This document shows, piece after piece, positions 8,780-22,189 of a stretch of 64,000 bases of DNA. The translations under genes were made by a program, and so were the position numbers. Source of the stretch: Sinomonas sp. ASV486. GTDB lineage: Bacteria > Actinomycetota > Actinomycetes > Actinomycetales > Micrococcaceae. Below the pieces are notes generated by a model, which was given only the letters and a program-made list of their open reading frames with translations, had not been told where the DNA came from and searched no databases. Location: positions 1 through 64,000 of the forward strand of contig NZ_JAVFJK010000008.1 of NCBI RefSeq assembly GCF_030908215.1, given 5' to 3'. Every line of letters starts with the position of its first letter. Positions within the stretch are counted from its first letter, which is position 1.

Positions 8780-10705
8780 TCACGCACAGGCGGTGATCTC
8801 CAGCAGCCGCGCGTCCCCGACGTGGTCGACGACGCGGGCGACACCGTCTGAGTCGAGGAAGCGAAGCCCGTCGAAGCTGTGGTGGGTACCGCCACCGATC
8901 TCGCGCGTGCCAAAATCCAGGACGTAGCGGACACCGGTCTGCTGCACGACCCGGCAGACGCGCGGGTCAGTCTTAGCGTTCTTCAGCGACGCATCCAGGA
9001 ACTCGACGTCCGCGGGAGTCCTGGCCAACAGATGGAACTGCTCGGGCTCGCGGTCTGCGAGCGCGAATACGAGCGAGGTCCCGGTCCACGGATTGCCGAG
9101 GAGGCGCGCACCGGTGGGCACCGTCGTCGGGATTCTCTCCAACAGGGCGCGTTCATCCTTGGACAGAAGGGGCGCGTCGGCACCGAGCACGTAATTGGTC
9201 TTTGCCTTGGACACGGCGGAGACCACGTTGGGGCCCTGCCCGACGGCGAAGGCCGCGACAGCTACAACCAGCGCAGCCCGCCGGGCCTTTGCCGTACGCC
9301 CAGAATTCCACGGAACCGCGCATGCGGCCCATCGGGCGATCCCGAGGACGCCAGCGACGATCAGGGGGGTGAGGGCGACCGGCAGGAGCGCAGCGAGTCG
9401 GTAGGGATCGTTGTACCACGGGCCGGTCACGGTCCGACGGATGGGGAGGGCATCGATGGCGCTGACGTTGACGAAGAGATAGATCGCCACGGCTGCCGTC
9501 CCGACGGCCCACAGGGTGCGTCGTCGACGCAGGAGGACCACCGCGCCGACCACGAGGAGGATCGCCGCGACCGGGCTCGAGGCTTGGCCCATCGGCGCCA
9601 CCGTGAACGCCTCCCCGACCGCCTGAGCGCGGGTCTCCCACGGGTTCCAGAACGTCGAGGGATCGGGACGGGCAAGGACCCACAGCGCACCGGTTATCGC
9701 GATCGCCACCGTGGTCGCCGCGGCGACGGGCCATTGTGCCACGGCCACCGCCCGCCGGGCCCGCCACATGCGCCACAGAGCGGCGGCGAAAGGCGGCCAG
9801 CCAAACGCGACGAGCGCATGGATGCCCGAGGGATGGACCAACGCCACGCCGGGCAAGGCGAACGCGAGCGCCGCGGCAGCCTGCAGGGGGGGCAGTCCCG
9901 CGGCCGTCGTCAGACGGAGAGCCTGGACCAGCAGCGCCAGACAAGCAGGCAGCATCGCAACGACCAGCATGTTCGGGAAGAGCACACCGAAGTCCACAAG
10001 CAGCACCGGGAATGCGCCGAACGCGGTTGCCGCAAGGCCGGCCACGACGGGCACAGCGCGGCCCTCGCCCACAACTTGGCGGGAGAGCCAGACGCACCCG
10101 GGGACCCAGACCGCCGCAGCGAAGGCGACAGTGGAGCAGAAGATGGCGGCCGGCGGTTCCAGCGAGCCGAGGAGAGCGGTCGCGGACACCAGTGCGTGCC
10201 ATCCCGCGGGATAGAAACCGCTCCCGATCATTTGGCCGAGCGAGAGGCTCGACGCCGACCCCGTGACCTCGATCCACCGGATTGCATTCAGATGGAACAC
10301 CGCATCGATCGTCTGTGAGATGCTGTTCGGCGAACCCCACACGATCGAGAGCACCACGATTTGCCCGACCGCTCCGATCCCGAGGCCTGCCCATTCGGCT
10401 CCTGAGACACGCGGGCGCTCCGGCCGGGCATCCGGCGAGGGGCGGAAGAACCGCCGTCGGACTGTAAACACTGCCGCGGCCACCACCAGAGACACGAGAA
10501 GAAGCGGTCCAGGTCCCCACGGGACCCGCACCGCGGCGCACGCCTCGGCCGCGATGACAGTGACCGTGGCCGTGAACAGTGGCACCACGGCGACCGAGCC
10601 GAGCCCACGCAGGCCAGCTGCCAGTGCTACGAGGCCTCCCGGAACGAGCACAACTGCGAGTGCCGCCACGACCCCCTCGGTCGCACTAAGCCATTCCACC
10701 GTCAC
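8780..10705 (-). CDS. Large polytopic membrane protein, DUF6541-like (GT-C-type candidate)
   Basis: The protein has 641 residues and about a dozen hydrophobic segments spread over residues 10-500, followed by a soluble C-terminal domain of about 140 residues. The loop after the early helices contains ISQTIDAVFHLNAIRWIE and GSGFYPAGWHAL. The C-terminal part contains GNPWTGTSLVFAL and YVLDFG. The same blocks occur in the next gene (10767-12755), so the two are paralogues. The architecture resembles GT-C polyprenyl-phosphate-dependent glycosyltransferases, with an acidic residue in the first large loop, but this is inference. It begins with GTG. The role is most likely in modifying the glycan on the outer face of the membrane. 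Confidence 0.75.
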   Translation of the reverse strand: MTVEWLSATEGVVAALAVVLVPGGLVALAAGLRGLGSVAVVPLFTATVTVIAAEACAAVRVPWGPGPLLLVSLVVAAAVFTVRRRFFRPSPDARPERPRVSGAEWAGLGIGAVGQIVVLSIVWGSPNSISQTIDAVFHLNAIRWIEVTGSASSLSLGQMIGSGFYPAGWHALVSATALLGSLEPPAAIFCSTVAFAAAVWVPGCVWLSRQVVGEGRAVPVVAGLAATAFGAFPVLLVDFGVLFPNMLVVAMLPACLALLVQALRLTTAAGLPPLQAAAALAFALPGVALVHPSGIHALVAFGWPPFAAALWRMWRARRAVAVAQWPVAAATTVAIAITGALWVLARPDPSTFWNPWETRAQAVGEAFTVAPMGQASSPVAAILLVVGAVVLLRRRRTLWAVGTAAVAIYLFVNVSAIDALPIRRTVTGPWYNDPYRLAALLPVALTPLIVAGVLGIARWAACAVPWNSGRTAKARRAALVVAVAAFAVGQGPNVVSAVSKAKTNYVLGADAPLLSKDERALLERIPTTVPTGARLLGNPWTGTSLVFALADREPEQFHLLARTPADVEFLDASLKNAKTDPRVCRVVQQTGVRYVLDFGTREIGGGTHHSFDGLRFLDSDGVARVVDHVGDARLLEITACA

Positions 10706-10766
10706 TGCCCGCCTGTCTGTCGAAGTAGTTGAGCTGTCTGCCGCCCGTGAGCGGTCTCAGCCGAGA

Positions 10767-12755
10767 TCACACACCGCACACGGTGAGCCTGAGGAGCTTG
10801 GCCGCGCCCTGCTGGTCCACTGTCACGGCGACCCCGCTCTCCTCTAGGTGGTAGAGACCCTCATAGGTGTGATGGAGATCGTGGAACTCCCTCAGTCCGA
10901 AGTCCAACACGTACTTCACTCCGAGCCGGTGCACCGCATCGCACACCGCTGGCATGTCCCGCGCCCACCTCAGGCTCGTGTTCAGGAGCCGGACATCGTC
11001 GCCGGCATTCGAGTAGACGTGCAGTTCCGTGGCCCGTCGCCCCGAATAGGCGTAGACGAGGGCGGTGCCAGTCCACGGGTTCCCGATGATGACGTCGGAC
11101 GGCGCGACGTGCATGGTCACGCGCTGCAGGATCTGGGCCTCGTCCGAGCTCAGCAACTCCGAGGAACTGTTGAGGAAGTACCGAGGCTGGGTGTCCCATA
11201 CCGCGCGCCGCATGTTCCCCATCTGCCCGTCGACCATCACTAGCGCTAGGACCACGACCGCGACTGCGGGCGACCGCCATCTGGGCGCGAGACCCGCGAG
11301 CACCGCAATGGGCCGTGCTTGCGCCCAGCGCCCCATCAGCCAAGTGGCGAGGGCCTGCGCCCGCTGCACGATCTGCACGACTCCGACTACGGCGATCGGC
11401 GCCATCGCGACCGGAAGGAGTGCCGCAAGTCGGTAGGCGTCGTTGTACCAGACCCCCGTGAAGTACTCCCGGAAGGGGATCCTGTCGAAGGAGGTGACGG
11501 CGATGAACAGGAAGGCGGCGACGGCGATGACCCCGAGGGGCCACCGGTGCCGGTGCTTGGCGATGTCGACGCAGCCGACGATGAACGCGATCGTCAGTGC
11601 GCCGCCAACCGATGCCCCCATCGGAGCCCCGAGGACGATCTGGCCAAACGCCTGCGCCATGGTCTGCATAGGTGGCCCCTGCGCGAGGCCCGGCTCGGGA
11701 CGGAACGCCCACCACAGTACGCCTGTGCCGACCGCGAGGACTAGGACGAGCAGCGTGCTGAATGCGATGGCCATGCCCCTCGATGATCCGCGGCCGACCA
11801 GCCATCTCACAGCTTGCGGCACCGCTATGAGCACTAGGGGCCACGCGAATGCAACCAGTGCCATGGCCGCTCCCGGGTGGGCCAGGGCGAGGCCCGGCGA
11901 GCCGAAGGCCAGCAGGATCAGCGCCCTCAGCTGCGCCACGGGTGGCTCGCCGCGTACAGCGCCTTGGCCAAGGGCCCGCGCCGCGAGCGCCAGCATCCCG
12001 GGCAGAAGCGAGATGGACAGCTGGTTCGGGTAGAGCACTCCCCACATGGTCAGGAGCATTGGGTGGGCCGGGTAGCCTGCGGCGACGACGCCCACGGTGA
12101 TAGCGGCCAGACGCGATTTCGGGAGAATCTGGCGCATCAGGAAGAACAGCCCCATCGGCCAGACGACGGCCGAGATGACGATCGTAAATGACGAGACGAC
12201 CACCGGGATGGACGCGCCGGAGACCTCCAGAATGAGCGCCCCGAAAGCATGCCAGACAGACGGGTAGAAGGGACTTCCGTTCATGTCCCCCACCGTCAGG
12301 GGGGACGCCGAGCCGGTGTCCACGATGTATCGGATGGCGTTGAGGTGGAAGATGTTGTCAGTCGTCTGGGAGATGTGGTCCGGGGCACCGAAGACGCGCA
12401 ACATCTGCTGCCCAATCAGAACGAATCCGATCAGGACCCCGCCCAATGCCGCCGCGACCGCCTGAAAGGGGGCCCTCGAGAGTCCATAGGGCAGCGCCCG
12501 GCGCCAGATCATCGCCGCCACGGCGCCGGCAGCAGCCACGACGCCGGTGGCGGCCGCGAAGTAGCCTGGCGTCCACCGGATGCCGAGGTACGGCCCGGCG
12601 ATGGACGCGACCGCCACCACGGATGCAGACAGCACCGGGGCGACCCCGAACAGCTCGGCCCCCCTGAGGCGCATGCAGATACCGACCGCCAAGCCCGGCA
12701 CCAGCAGAACTACCACTGCGCCAAGGAACGCAGGAATAGCCTCGATCCAACTCAC
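10767..12755 (-). CDS. Large polytopic membrane protein, DUF6541-like, paralogue of the 8780 gene
   Basis: The protein has 662 residues with many membrane segments over residues 5-520 and a soluble tail. It shares with its neighbour the loop ISQTTDNIFHLNAIRYI, the GSPFYPSVWHA block, and in the tail GNPWTGTALVYAY and YVLDFGLREFHD. The start is GTG. It lies 25 bases from the wzt-like gene and 61 bases from its paralogue, all on the minus strand, so it is probably co-transcribed with the glf-glfT-wzm-wzt genes. No experimentally supported function is known to me; GT-C-like sugar transfer or lipid-carrier handling is the best guess. Confidence 0.75.
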   Translation of the reverse strand: MSWIEAIPAFLGAVVVLLVPGLAVGICMRLRGAELFGVAPVLSASVVAVASIAGPYLGIRWTPGYFAAATGVVAAAGAVAAMIWRRALPYGLSRAPFQAVAAALGGVLIGFVLIGQQMLRVFGAPDHISQTTDNIFHLNAIRYIVDTGSASPLTVGDMNGSPFYPSVWHAFGALILEVSGASIPVVVSSFTIVISAVVWPMGLFFLMRQILPKSRLAAITVGVVAAGYPAHPMLLTMWGVLYPNQLSISLLPGMLALAARALGQGAVRGEPPVAQLRALILLAFGSPGLALAHPGAAMALVAFAWPLVLIAVPQAVRWLVGRGSSRGMAIAFSTLLVLVLAVGTGVLWWAFRPEPGLAQGPPMQTMAQAFGQIVLGAPMGASVGGALTIAFIVGCVDIAKHRHRWPLGVIAVAAFLFIAVTSFDRIPFREYFTGVWYNDAYRLAALLPVAMAPIAVVGVVQIVQRAQALATWLMGRWAQARPIAVLAGLAPRWRSPAVAVVVLALVMVDGQMGNMRRAVWDTQPRYFLNSSSELLSSDEAQILQRVTMHVAPSDVIIGNPWTGTALVYAYSGRRATELHVYSNAGDDVRLLNTSLRWARDMPAVCDAVHRLGVKYVLDFGLREFHDLHHTYEGLYHLEESGVAVTVDQQGAAKLLRLTVCGV

Positions 12756-12780
12756 TCGAATGGTCCCTCGTGTTGGTCCA

Positions 12781-13542
12781 TCAGATGTCCGCGCTCCGGC
12801 GTCTTAGCTCGGCCACGACGTCGTGCACCTCGCCGTCCATGACGACCCGTCCGTGCTCGAGCAGTATGCCGCGCTCGCAGATGGTTGAAACGAGATCGAG
12901 GTCGTGGCTCACCACGAAGAGCGTCTTGCCCGCGCCGGCGAGCTCCTTGATTTTCGCAATGCACTTCCTCTGGAACGGCTCGTCGCCGACAGCGAGGATC
13001 TCGTCAATCAGGAAAACCTCGGGATCGGTGTGCACCGCGATGCTGAACGCGAGGCGCAGATACATACCGGACGAGTAGAACTTGACCTCGGTGTCGATGA
13101 ACTCCCCGATCTCAGAGAACTCGACGATCGAGTCAAACTTCCCATCGATCTGCTGCTCGCTCATACCGAGGATGGCGCCGTTGAGGTAGACGTTGTCGCG
13201 GCCGCTCAGGTCGTGATGGAAGCCCGCCCCTACCTCGATGAGTCCGGCCACGCGACCACGAGTGCGCACCGACCCGGAGTCGGGCTGGAGGACGCCGGAG
13301 ATAAGTTTGAGGAGCGTCGACTTCCCGGAGCCGTTGAGCCCCACGAGCGCCACGGTCTCCCCCTCCTCGACTTGAAAAGATACACTCTTGAGCGCATCGA
13401 ACTTCTTCGAGATGTCGCCCCGGCGGCCGCGAACCACCCACATCAGCGCCTCTTTGAGCGACCGCGTGTGGCGGAGGACGAACTCCTTTCGGACGTCCTG
13501 AACCGTGATCGCAGTCTTCGTCGTCACCGCGTGCTCAACCAT
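12781..13542 (-). CDS. wzt: Polysaccharide ABC exporter ATPase (Wzt/TagH-like)
   Basis: This 253-residue ATPase has Walker [10 protein letters not shown] at about 73-81, the Q-loop region, and [15 protein letters not shown] as Walker B plus D-loop at about 178-192. As in other polysaccharide and teichoic-acid exporters, the signature reads [12 protein letters not shown] rather than LSGGQ, and [17 protein letters not shown] is present. The chain ends soon after the nucleotide-binding domain, so there is no Wzt carbohydrate-binding domain and no SH3-like TagH tail. The ATG directly follows the stop of the permease gene, indicating translational coupling. It would drive export of an undecaprenyl-linked glycan. 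Confidence 0.92.
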   Translation of the reverse strand: MVEHAVTTKTAITVQDVRKEFVLRHTRSLKEALMWVVRGRRGDISKKFDALKSVSFQVEEGETVALVGLNGSGKSTLLKLISGVLQPDSGSVRTRGRVAGLIEVGAGFHHDLSGRDNVYLNGAILGMSEQQIDGKFDSIVEFSEIGEFIDTEVKFYSSGMYLRLAFSIAVHTDPEVFLIDEILAVGDEPFQRKCIAKIKELAGAGKTLFVVSHDLDLVSTICERGILLEHGRVVMDGEVHDVVAELRRRSADI

Positions 13543-14429
13543 TCACAGCTCCTGCGCAAACCGGACAGACAGACGGGCGAATGTCACCTGTCCGATGAAC
13601 AGGACTAGAAGGGTGACAGCTGCTGTCAGCGGAAGCCAGAAACCGAACAATCCTGGCACTTCGGCCGCTGCCGAGGCGGCGAGCTGCTCTGCATCGAGCG
13701 TCGGACGCCAGAATGCCCAGTGGAAGATCTCGACTCCAACCGTCATCGGGTTCAGCTGGTAGACATTGAACCAGGGCCCGAGGACATGCTGCACCTGGCT
13801 CCACAGGTATAGGACCGGTGAGGCCCACGTGACCATCATGATGAGCAGGTCAACAAGGTTCTCAGAGTCACGGAAGTAGACGTTGACGGCGCCGAACAGG
13901 AGACCGAGACCCACAGCGAGGACCGCAACCATCGCGAACGCGCCGACGAGCGCCAACACCGACCAGACCGTGGGAACCCAGCCGAAAAAGAGGCAGACAG
14001 CCAGCAGGATGACCACCTGCGGCAGGAAGTGGACGGCAGAGACCCACACGCTCGCCACCGGGAACAGCTCGCGCGGCAGGTAGATCTTGCGGATAAGATC
14101 GCGGTTGCCCACTATAGAACGGGTCGCGTTGCCGAGGGCCTCAGTGAAGAAGTTGACGAGCACGATGCCCGCGAACAGGTAGATCGGATAGTTCGGGGTG
14201 GAACCCTGAACGTTGAGGAACAGCCCGAGCGCCACGTAGAAGACAATGAACTGCAGTCCCGGCTTCATATAGGACCACAGGATGCCCAACGCCGATCCGC
14301 GGTAGCGGACCTTGATCTCCTTGCGCACCAAGAGCTTGAGCAGGAACCTGTTGGCGTAGACATCCCGCAGACCTCGACCGCGCCCCGGGTGGGAAAGCCC
14401 CTCCTCGGGGTGCTCAACGGACATCTCGG

Positions 14430-14433
<4 letters not shown>
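13543..14433 (-). CDS. wzm: Polysaccharide ABC exporter permease (Wzm/TagG-like)
   Basis: This is a 296-residue ABC-2 permease with about six hydrophobic segments from residue 60 onward. The ATG at 14433 is chosen because it overlaps the stop of the upstream glycosyltransferase gene (ATGA); an open frame extends further upstream but lies inside that gene. The motif VRKEIKVRYRGSALGILWS near residue 35 is typical of O-antigen and teichoic-acid export permeases. It pairs with the ATPase gene immediately downstream. Together they predict ABC-dependent rather than Wzx/Wzy-dependent export of the locus product. Confidence 0.92.
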
Positions 14434-17722
<3,289 letters not shown>

Positions 17723-17899
17723 TTACCGGAGTCGCAGGAGGTTGTCGGAATTGGCCGTGGTTCGGGCCCGCCGGCGGTGGTTCGGCGATGTTATCCACAA
17801 CCGGCGACGACCCCGTGGCGGGCGGGACGGCTCGGCGCCTAGCGTGGGCGGGAGCACGCACGTGGGCACGGTTTCGCCTACAGGGCCGACAGGGGGGTC

Positions 17900-20800
17900 A
17901 TGGAACTGCACTGCACGCTCATCTCGCCCGACCCCAGGCCAGCGCAGTCGGGGCTGCTGCGCCGGGAACTCGTCGTGGAGGCCGCTCGGGATACCCCCGG
18001 TGTCGCGGTCGCGCTGGCGCTCGCGAGCGATCTCGGGGCTGGCGGCTGCACCGTTGATGGCCTGCCGCTCGAGGTGCTCACCGTCGGCGAACCGCCCCTT
18101 CGCAACGGCGCCGTGCTCGTGGCGGGCGGGACCGCGAATCCGCCGCACCCCCCTCCCCCTCTGTCGCTCGTGGTCCACACGGGCCCCGCGGCTGGAACGA
18201 TCATCCCGCTGGGCCGCGGCGCCGTCCGGATCGGACGCTCCCCCGCGGGGCCTGGCCGCCGCGCGGCACTGACCGACCCCGACCTCTCGCGCGAACACGC
18301 CCAGCTCGAGGTGACCGATGCCGGCGTAGTACTCCGTGACCTCGGCAGCGCCAACGGCGTATGGATGGAAGGGCGAAGGATCGAGCGTGCCGAGGTGTCG
18401 ACCGGCCAGGAGTTCCGTCTCGGCGCGAGCCTGTGCACGCTCGCGTTCACCAACGAGGCCCCGTTGCTCGACCCCGAGGCGGGCAGGAGCCCGCACGCGC
18501 CTCTGCGCGTCACCAGGCACACGCCGCCGTCCCGCCGTGTGGCAATGATCACGATGGCGGTCCTGCCGCTCGGCGTCGGCGTGACGATGGCGCTCGTCAC
18601 CGGAATGTGGCTCTTTCTCGCGTTCACGTCCGTCTCCGCGATCTCGATCCTCATTCCGCTCCTCGAGGAGCGCACGGCGCGGCGGGACTTCGAGCGCCGG
18701 CTCCGTTCCGCGGCCGACGACGACGCCGCCCGCCGGCGCCGCGCGTCACCGGACGCGGGGGTGCTGGCGCGAACCGTCGGCGTAGCGGCCACCCCCGCCA
18801 ACGATGCCCATCGCACGGCCGAGCGTGATCCAGCCGAAGGGGTGCGCGCGGCGGCACTTACCTCGGGGATCGCCGTCGACGTGCTCCACGAGGTGTGGGT
18901 GCGCATGGGAACGGCCGCCGCCTCGGCCAACATCAGCATCGAACCCGCGGCTTCGGGCGGCGTCAAGGTGGCCCCTCCGACGGTGAAGAACGCACCCTTC
19001 GTCGTGCCGCTTCGGGGCCGAATCGCCATCAACGGAGGCCCGGCAGATGTCCAGGGGCTCCTGAATTCGATCCTTCTCCAGCTCGCCATGCTCCCCGCCG
19101 CGGCAGGCCTGAAAGTCATCGTCCTCGGGGGCGCCGAGGAGACCCGGCTCGCCGCCCGCTTCCTGCCTCGCGTCCAGATCGCCCCATCCACCGCCGGCCC
19201 AGAGTCCGTCGCGGTGTCCATTCCGCCGGGCACTCCGGCCGCACTAGTGATCCTGCCCGGAGCCCAGGCAAATGCATGGGTCCGCGCCGCCGCCGACCGT
19301 GGCTGGCCCGTGGTCGGCACGGCCGAACTCATGCGGACTGCACCCAAGACGGTCATCCGCCTCGGCTGCGGATCCGCAACGCTCGCAGCGGAGGGAAACA
19401 CCACAGACTTCGCCCCGGACCTCGTCCCTGCTCCGGCTTTCGAGGTCGCGGCTCGGCGCGCCGGGGCCCAGTCAGCGGTCCGGGAGGAGTCGGGAATTCC
19501 GGAGCGCTGCGGGCTCGAGGACTTCGCTGCGATGGATCCTTCCGAAGTGTCCGCCGCGTGGGCCAGGACGGCCGCGGAACGATCGCTGAACGTACCCCTC
19601 GGCCTCTCCGAGGAGGGGATCGTGACCCTCGACCTCGTGGCACAGGGACCGCACCTGCTTGTCGCCGGAACTACCGGCTCAGGCAAGTCCGAGCTCCTGC
19701 GGACGCTCGTCGCGGGCGCAGCCGCAACCCACGCGCCGGACCGCCTCACGTTCCTCTTCGTGGACTTCAAGGGAGGCTCGGGCCTCGAACCGGTCGCAGG
19801 CCTCCCCCACTGCGTCGGCCTCGTCACAGACCTCGCCACGGGCGGGATGGACCGGACGCTGGCATCGCTCCGTGCCGAGCTCAAGCGCCGCGAACGGCTC
19901 CTGGCGACCGCTCGCGCGTCCGACCTCGACGACTTCAGGCTGCACGGCGGCAGAGACGTGCCCCGCCTCGTCCTCGTCGTGGATGAATTCAGGATGCTCG
20001 TCGAGGAGGCCCCCGGGGCCCTCGCCGAACTCATGCGGATCGCCGCCGTGGGGCGCTCCTTGGGGATGCACCTCGTCATCGCCACTCAGCGCCCCCAGGG
20101 CGCGCTCACGGCTGACATCAGGGCCAATGTCACCACGAGCATCGCCCTGAGGATGCAGCACGACGCCGAGTCCTCCGACGTGATCGGAAGTCCCCTCGCA
20201 GCCCGAATTCCCGTCGGCTTGCCCGGGCGCGCCTACCTTTCCGTGGGAGGCACCACGCCCGTCCCCTTCCAGTCAGCATCGCTCGGACTCGCCGCAGCGC
20301 GCGCCTCGCACGACGGCGGCCCCCACCACGGCGTGCGAGTCGCCGACGCACGTGTTTGGCTCGAAGAACGCCGCGACCGCGGACTCTCTGAAGTGCCGCC
20401 CTCCCCCGCCGAATCGGCCGCGCCTCTGGTCAAGGCGGCCAAGGAGGCGTGGGCGTCCCGCGGCGGCGCCCCGGTCCTCGGACCGCTCGCCCCACCGCTA
20501 CCTGACGCCTTGCCGCTAGACGAGGCGGGGACGTCCGCTGTCTCAGCCCTCGCCGCGGGCGAGCCGATCACGCTGGGCGTCGTCGACCTCCCCCACGAGC
20601 AGCGCACTGCGGCCCTCAGATGGTCGCCGGCGGAGCACGGGCATCTGGCGCTCGTTGGTCCCGGAACTGCAGGAACGTCCGGGGCACTTGCCGCGGTGGC
20701 CGCGCAGTTGGCCGCCGGCGGGCCGACGAGGCACCTATACGTCCTCGACGCGGACGGATCACTGCCCTTCCTGCGGGATCACCCGCGAGTGGGGTCGTAC

Positions 20801-22189
20801 GTGGGAATGGGAGACCTGAAGCGCGCCGCGAGGGTCCTGACGAGGCTCGCTGAGGAATGCACGAACCGGCTCGCGGACGCCCACTCCGGGAAGGCGGTGA
20901 CACCCCTGATCCTCCTCATCTCCGGCTGGGGCGCCTGGATCACGGCCCTTCGCCAGAGCCCCCAATCCGCTGCAGAGGAAGTGCTCAGTTCTCTCGTGCG
21001 AGACGGCGCACCAGCTCGCCTGTCCGTCGTGGCCGCAGGAGAACGAGAGCTCGTGTCTTCCCGGACCTTCGCCGGCATGCCCGCCAGGCTGTTCTTCCCG
21101 CTCGGCTCGACCGACGAGGCCCGCCTTTCGTGGCCAAGACTCCCCGCGATGCCAGCACTCAGGGGCCGCGCCGCGGCAGTGGGCACGATCGTCGACGGCG
21201 GCCCGCACGCGGTCCAGTGCTACGACGCGTTCCCGATCCAGTGCATCCCCGCCGGATTCACGTCGCCGAACCGACGTCGCCGGCTGCGCGAAGAGCGTCC
21301 GTTCCGGATCGATCCCCTCCCCGCAGGTGCTCCTGCAGCGGTGGTCGCGGCGCTCTCTGCGGGCGGTGACGACCGGCGGAATCGGCTCGCGGTGGGCCTC
21401 GCCGGAGATGAGGTCGAGCCGTTGGCCCTCCGTCTCGTGCCCGGTGAGGTCATCCTGGCGCTGGGCGCTAAAGAGTCGGGCAAGAGCGCGTTCCTCGCGG
21501 CGCTCCCCACCATGAATCCCGCCCTCAGCTTCTGTTCACCCGCGTCACACGAGCGGTTGGCGGAGTGGGAGAGTCTGCTTCGAAGGCTCGACGGCTCACC
21601 GGCACCGGACGCGGGTGCGGTGCCCGTGGTGCTCGTCGACAACGCGGACCGACTCGACTCCACCGAGAATCACATGCTCTCGCGGCTGCTCGAAGGTGGC
21701 GCGGCCGTAGTCGCGACCGCGGGCTACAGCGCCAACCTCTATTCACGGTGCCCGCTCGCGCTGACCGTCCGGACCTCCGGGACCGGCCTTGCGATCACGC
21801 CCCGCACCCCGAACGACGGCGACGTTTTCGGCGTCCGCCTCGACGTTCCGGGCCGCATGCCCCCGGGCCGCGCGGTCGCGGTCGTCGACGGTCAACAGAT
21901 CGAAGTCCAGCTCGGCTGGCATGACTCTGACACCTGTGAACGGCCCGGCGACCGCTGTGCGCCTGACCATTTACCCGACGACGGCAATGCGCCTGACGAT
22001 CACCGTGCGCCCGACGACCAGCACGAGCCCGACGCCCGACAAGCGTGCGATCCCCAGTTCCAGCACCAGCGCCACGGGATAGTCGGGACGGATGGGAAGA
22101 GCGCCCGTAAGACGGACCGGCTCAGGGAGCCGCGGGGCCCCCAGACTCCGAGCCTTCCGTCCCCCGCAAGCGCGCGCTCCCCTGAGTAA
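17900..22189 (+). CDS. FHA-domain FtsK/SpoIIIE-type ATPase (EccC-like), stand-alone
   Basis: The protein has 1429 residues. It has an FHA domain at about 95-190 (RIGRSPAG, LSREHAQLEV, LRDLGSANGVW) and two membrane segments at about 213-255. Three RecA-like FtsK modules follow. The first is intact, with GTTGSGKSELLRTL near 595 and LVLVVDEFRMLVEE near 690. The second has a degenerate P-loop (GPGTAGTSGA). The third keeps ESGKSAF and VVLVDNADRL. This matches the EccC/YukB motor of type VII secretion, but no WXG100, EccB, EccD or mycosin gene is in the window. From about residue 1340 the tail becomes Asp/Pro/His-rich, and its last 68 bases overlap the convergent gene at 22122. GGGGGGTC precedes the ATG. 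Confidence 0.85.
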   Translation: MELHCTLISPDPRPAQSGLLRRELVVEAARDTPGVAVALALASDLGAGGCTVDGLPLEVLTVGEPPLRNGAVLVAGGTANPPHPPPPLSLVVHTGPAAGTIIPLGRGAVRIGRSPAGPGRRAALTDPDLSREHAQLEVTDAGVVLRDLGSANGVWMEGRRIERAEVSTGQEFRLGASLCTLAFTNEAPLLDPEAGRSPHAPLRVTRHTPPSRRVAMITMAVLPLGVGVTMALVTGMWLFLAFTSVSAISILIPLLEERTARRDFERRLRSAADDDAARRRRASPDAGVLARTVGVAATPANDAHRTAERDPAEGVRAAALTSGIAVDVLHEVWVRMGTAAASANISIEPAASGGVKVAPPTVKNAPFVVPLRGRIAINGGPADVQGLLNSILLQLAMLPAAAGLKVIVLGGAEETRLAARFLPRVQIAPSTAGPESVAVSIPPGTPAALVILPGAQANAWVRAAADRGWPVVGTAELMRTAPKTVIRLGCGSATLAAEGNTTDFAPDLVPAPAFEVAARRAGAQSAVREESGIPERCGLEDFAAMDPSEVSAAWARTAAERSLNVPLGLSEEGIVTLDLVAQGPHLLVAGTTGSGKSELLRTLVAGAAATHAPDRLTFLFVDFKGGSGLEPVAGLPHCVGLVTDLATGGMDRTLASLRAELKRRERLLATARASDLDDFRLHGGRDVPRLVLVVDEFRMLVEEAPGALAELMRIAAVGRSLGMHLVIATQRPQGALTADIRANVTTSIALRMQHDAESSDVIGSPLAARIPVGLPGRAYLSVGGTTPVPFQSASLGLAAARASHDGGPHHGVRVADARVWLEERRDRGLSEVPPSPAESAAPLVKAAKEAWASRGGAPVLGPLAPPLPDALPLDEAGTSAVSALAAGEPITLGVVDLPHEQRTAALRWSPAEHGHLALVGPGTAGTSGALAAVAAQLAAGGPTRHLYVLDADGSLPFLRDHPRVGSYVGMGDLKRAARVLTRLAEECTNRLADAHSGKAVTPLILLISGWGAWITALRQSPQSAAEEVLSSLVRDGAPARLSVVAAGERELVSSRTFAGMPARLFFPLGSTDEARLSWPRLPAMPALRGRAAAVGTIVDGGPHAVQCYDAFPIQCIPAGFTSPNRRRRLREERPFRIDPLPAGAPAAVVAALSAGGDDRRNRLAVGLAGDEVEPLALRLVPGEVILALGAKESGKSAFLAALPTMNPALSFCSPASHERLAEWESLLRRLDGSPAPDAGAVPVVLVDNADRLDSTENHMLSRLLEGGAAVVATAGYSANLYSRCPLALTVRTSGTGLAITPRTPNDGDVFGVRLDVPGRMPPGRAVAVVDGQQIEVQLGWHDSDTCERPGDRCAPDHLPDDGNAPDDHRAPDDQHEPDARQACDPQFQHQRHGIVGTDGKSARKTDRLREPRGPQTPSLPSPASARSPE

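Noticed and set aside
8879-10318. 479-codon plus-strand frame opposite the first DUF6541-like gene
   Set aside because: Antisense, strongly Arg/Gly/Asp-rich; the minus-strand product has regular membrane segments and a paralogue next door.
17878-20085. 735-codon minus-strand frame opposite the FtsK-like gene
   Set aside because: Ser/Arg-rich antisense product without domains; the plus-strand gene has FHA and FtsK motifs.
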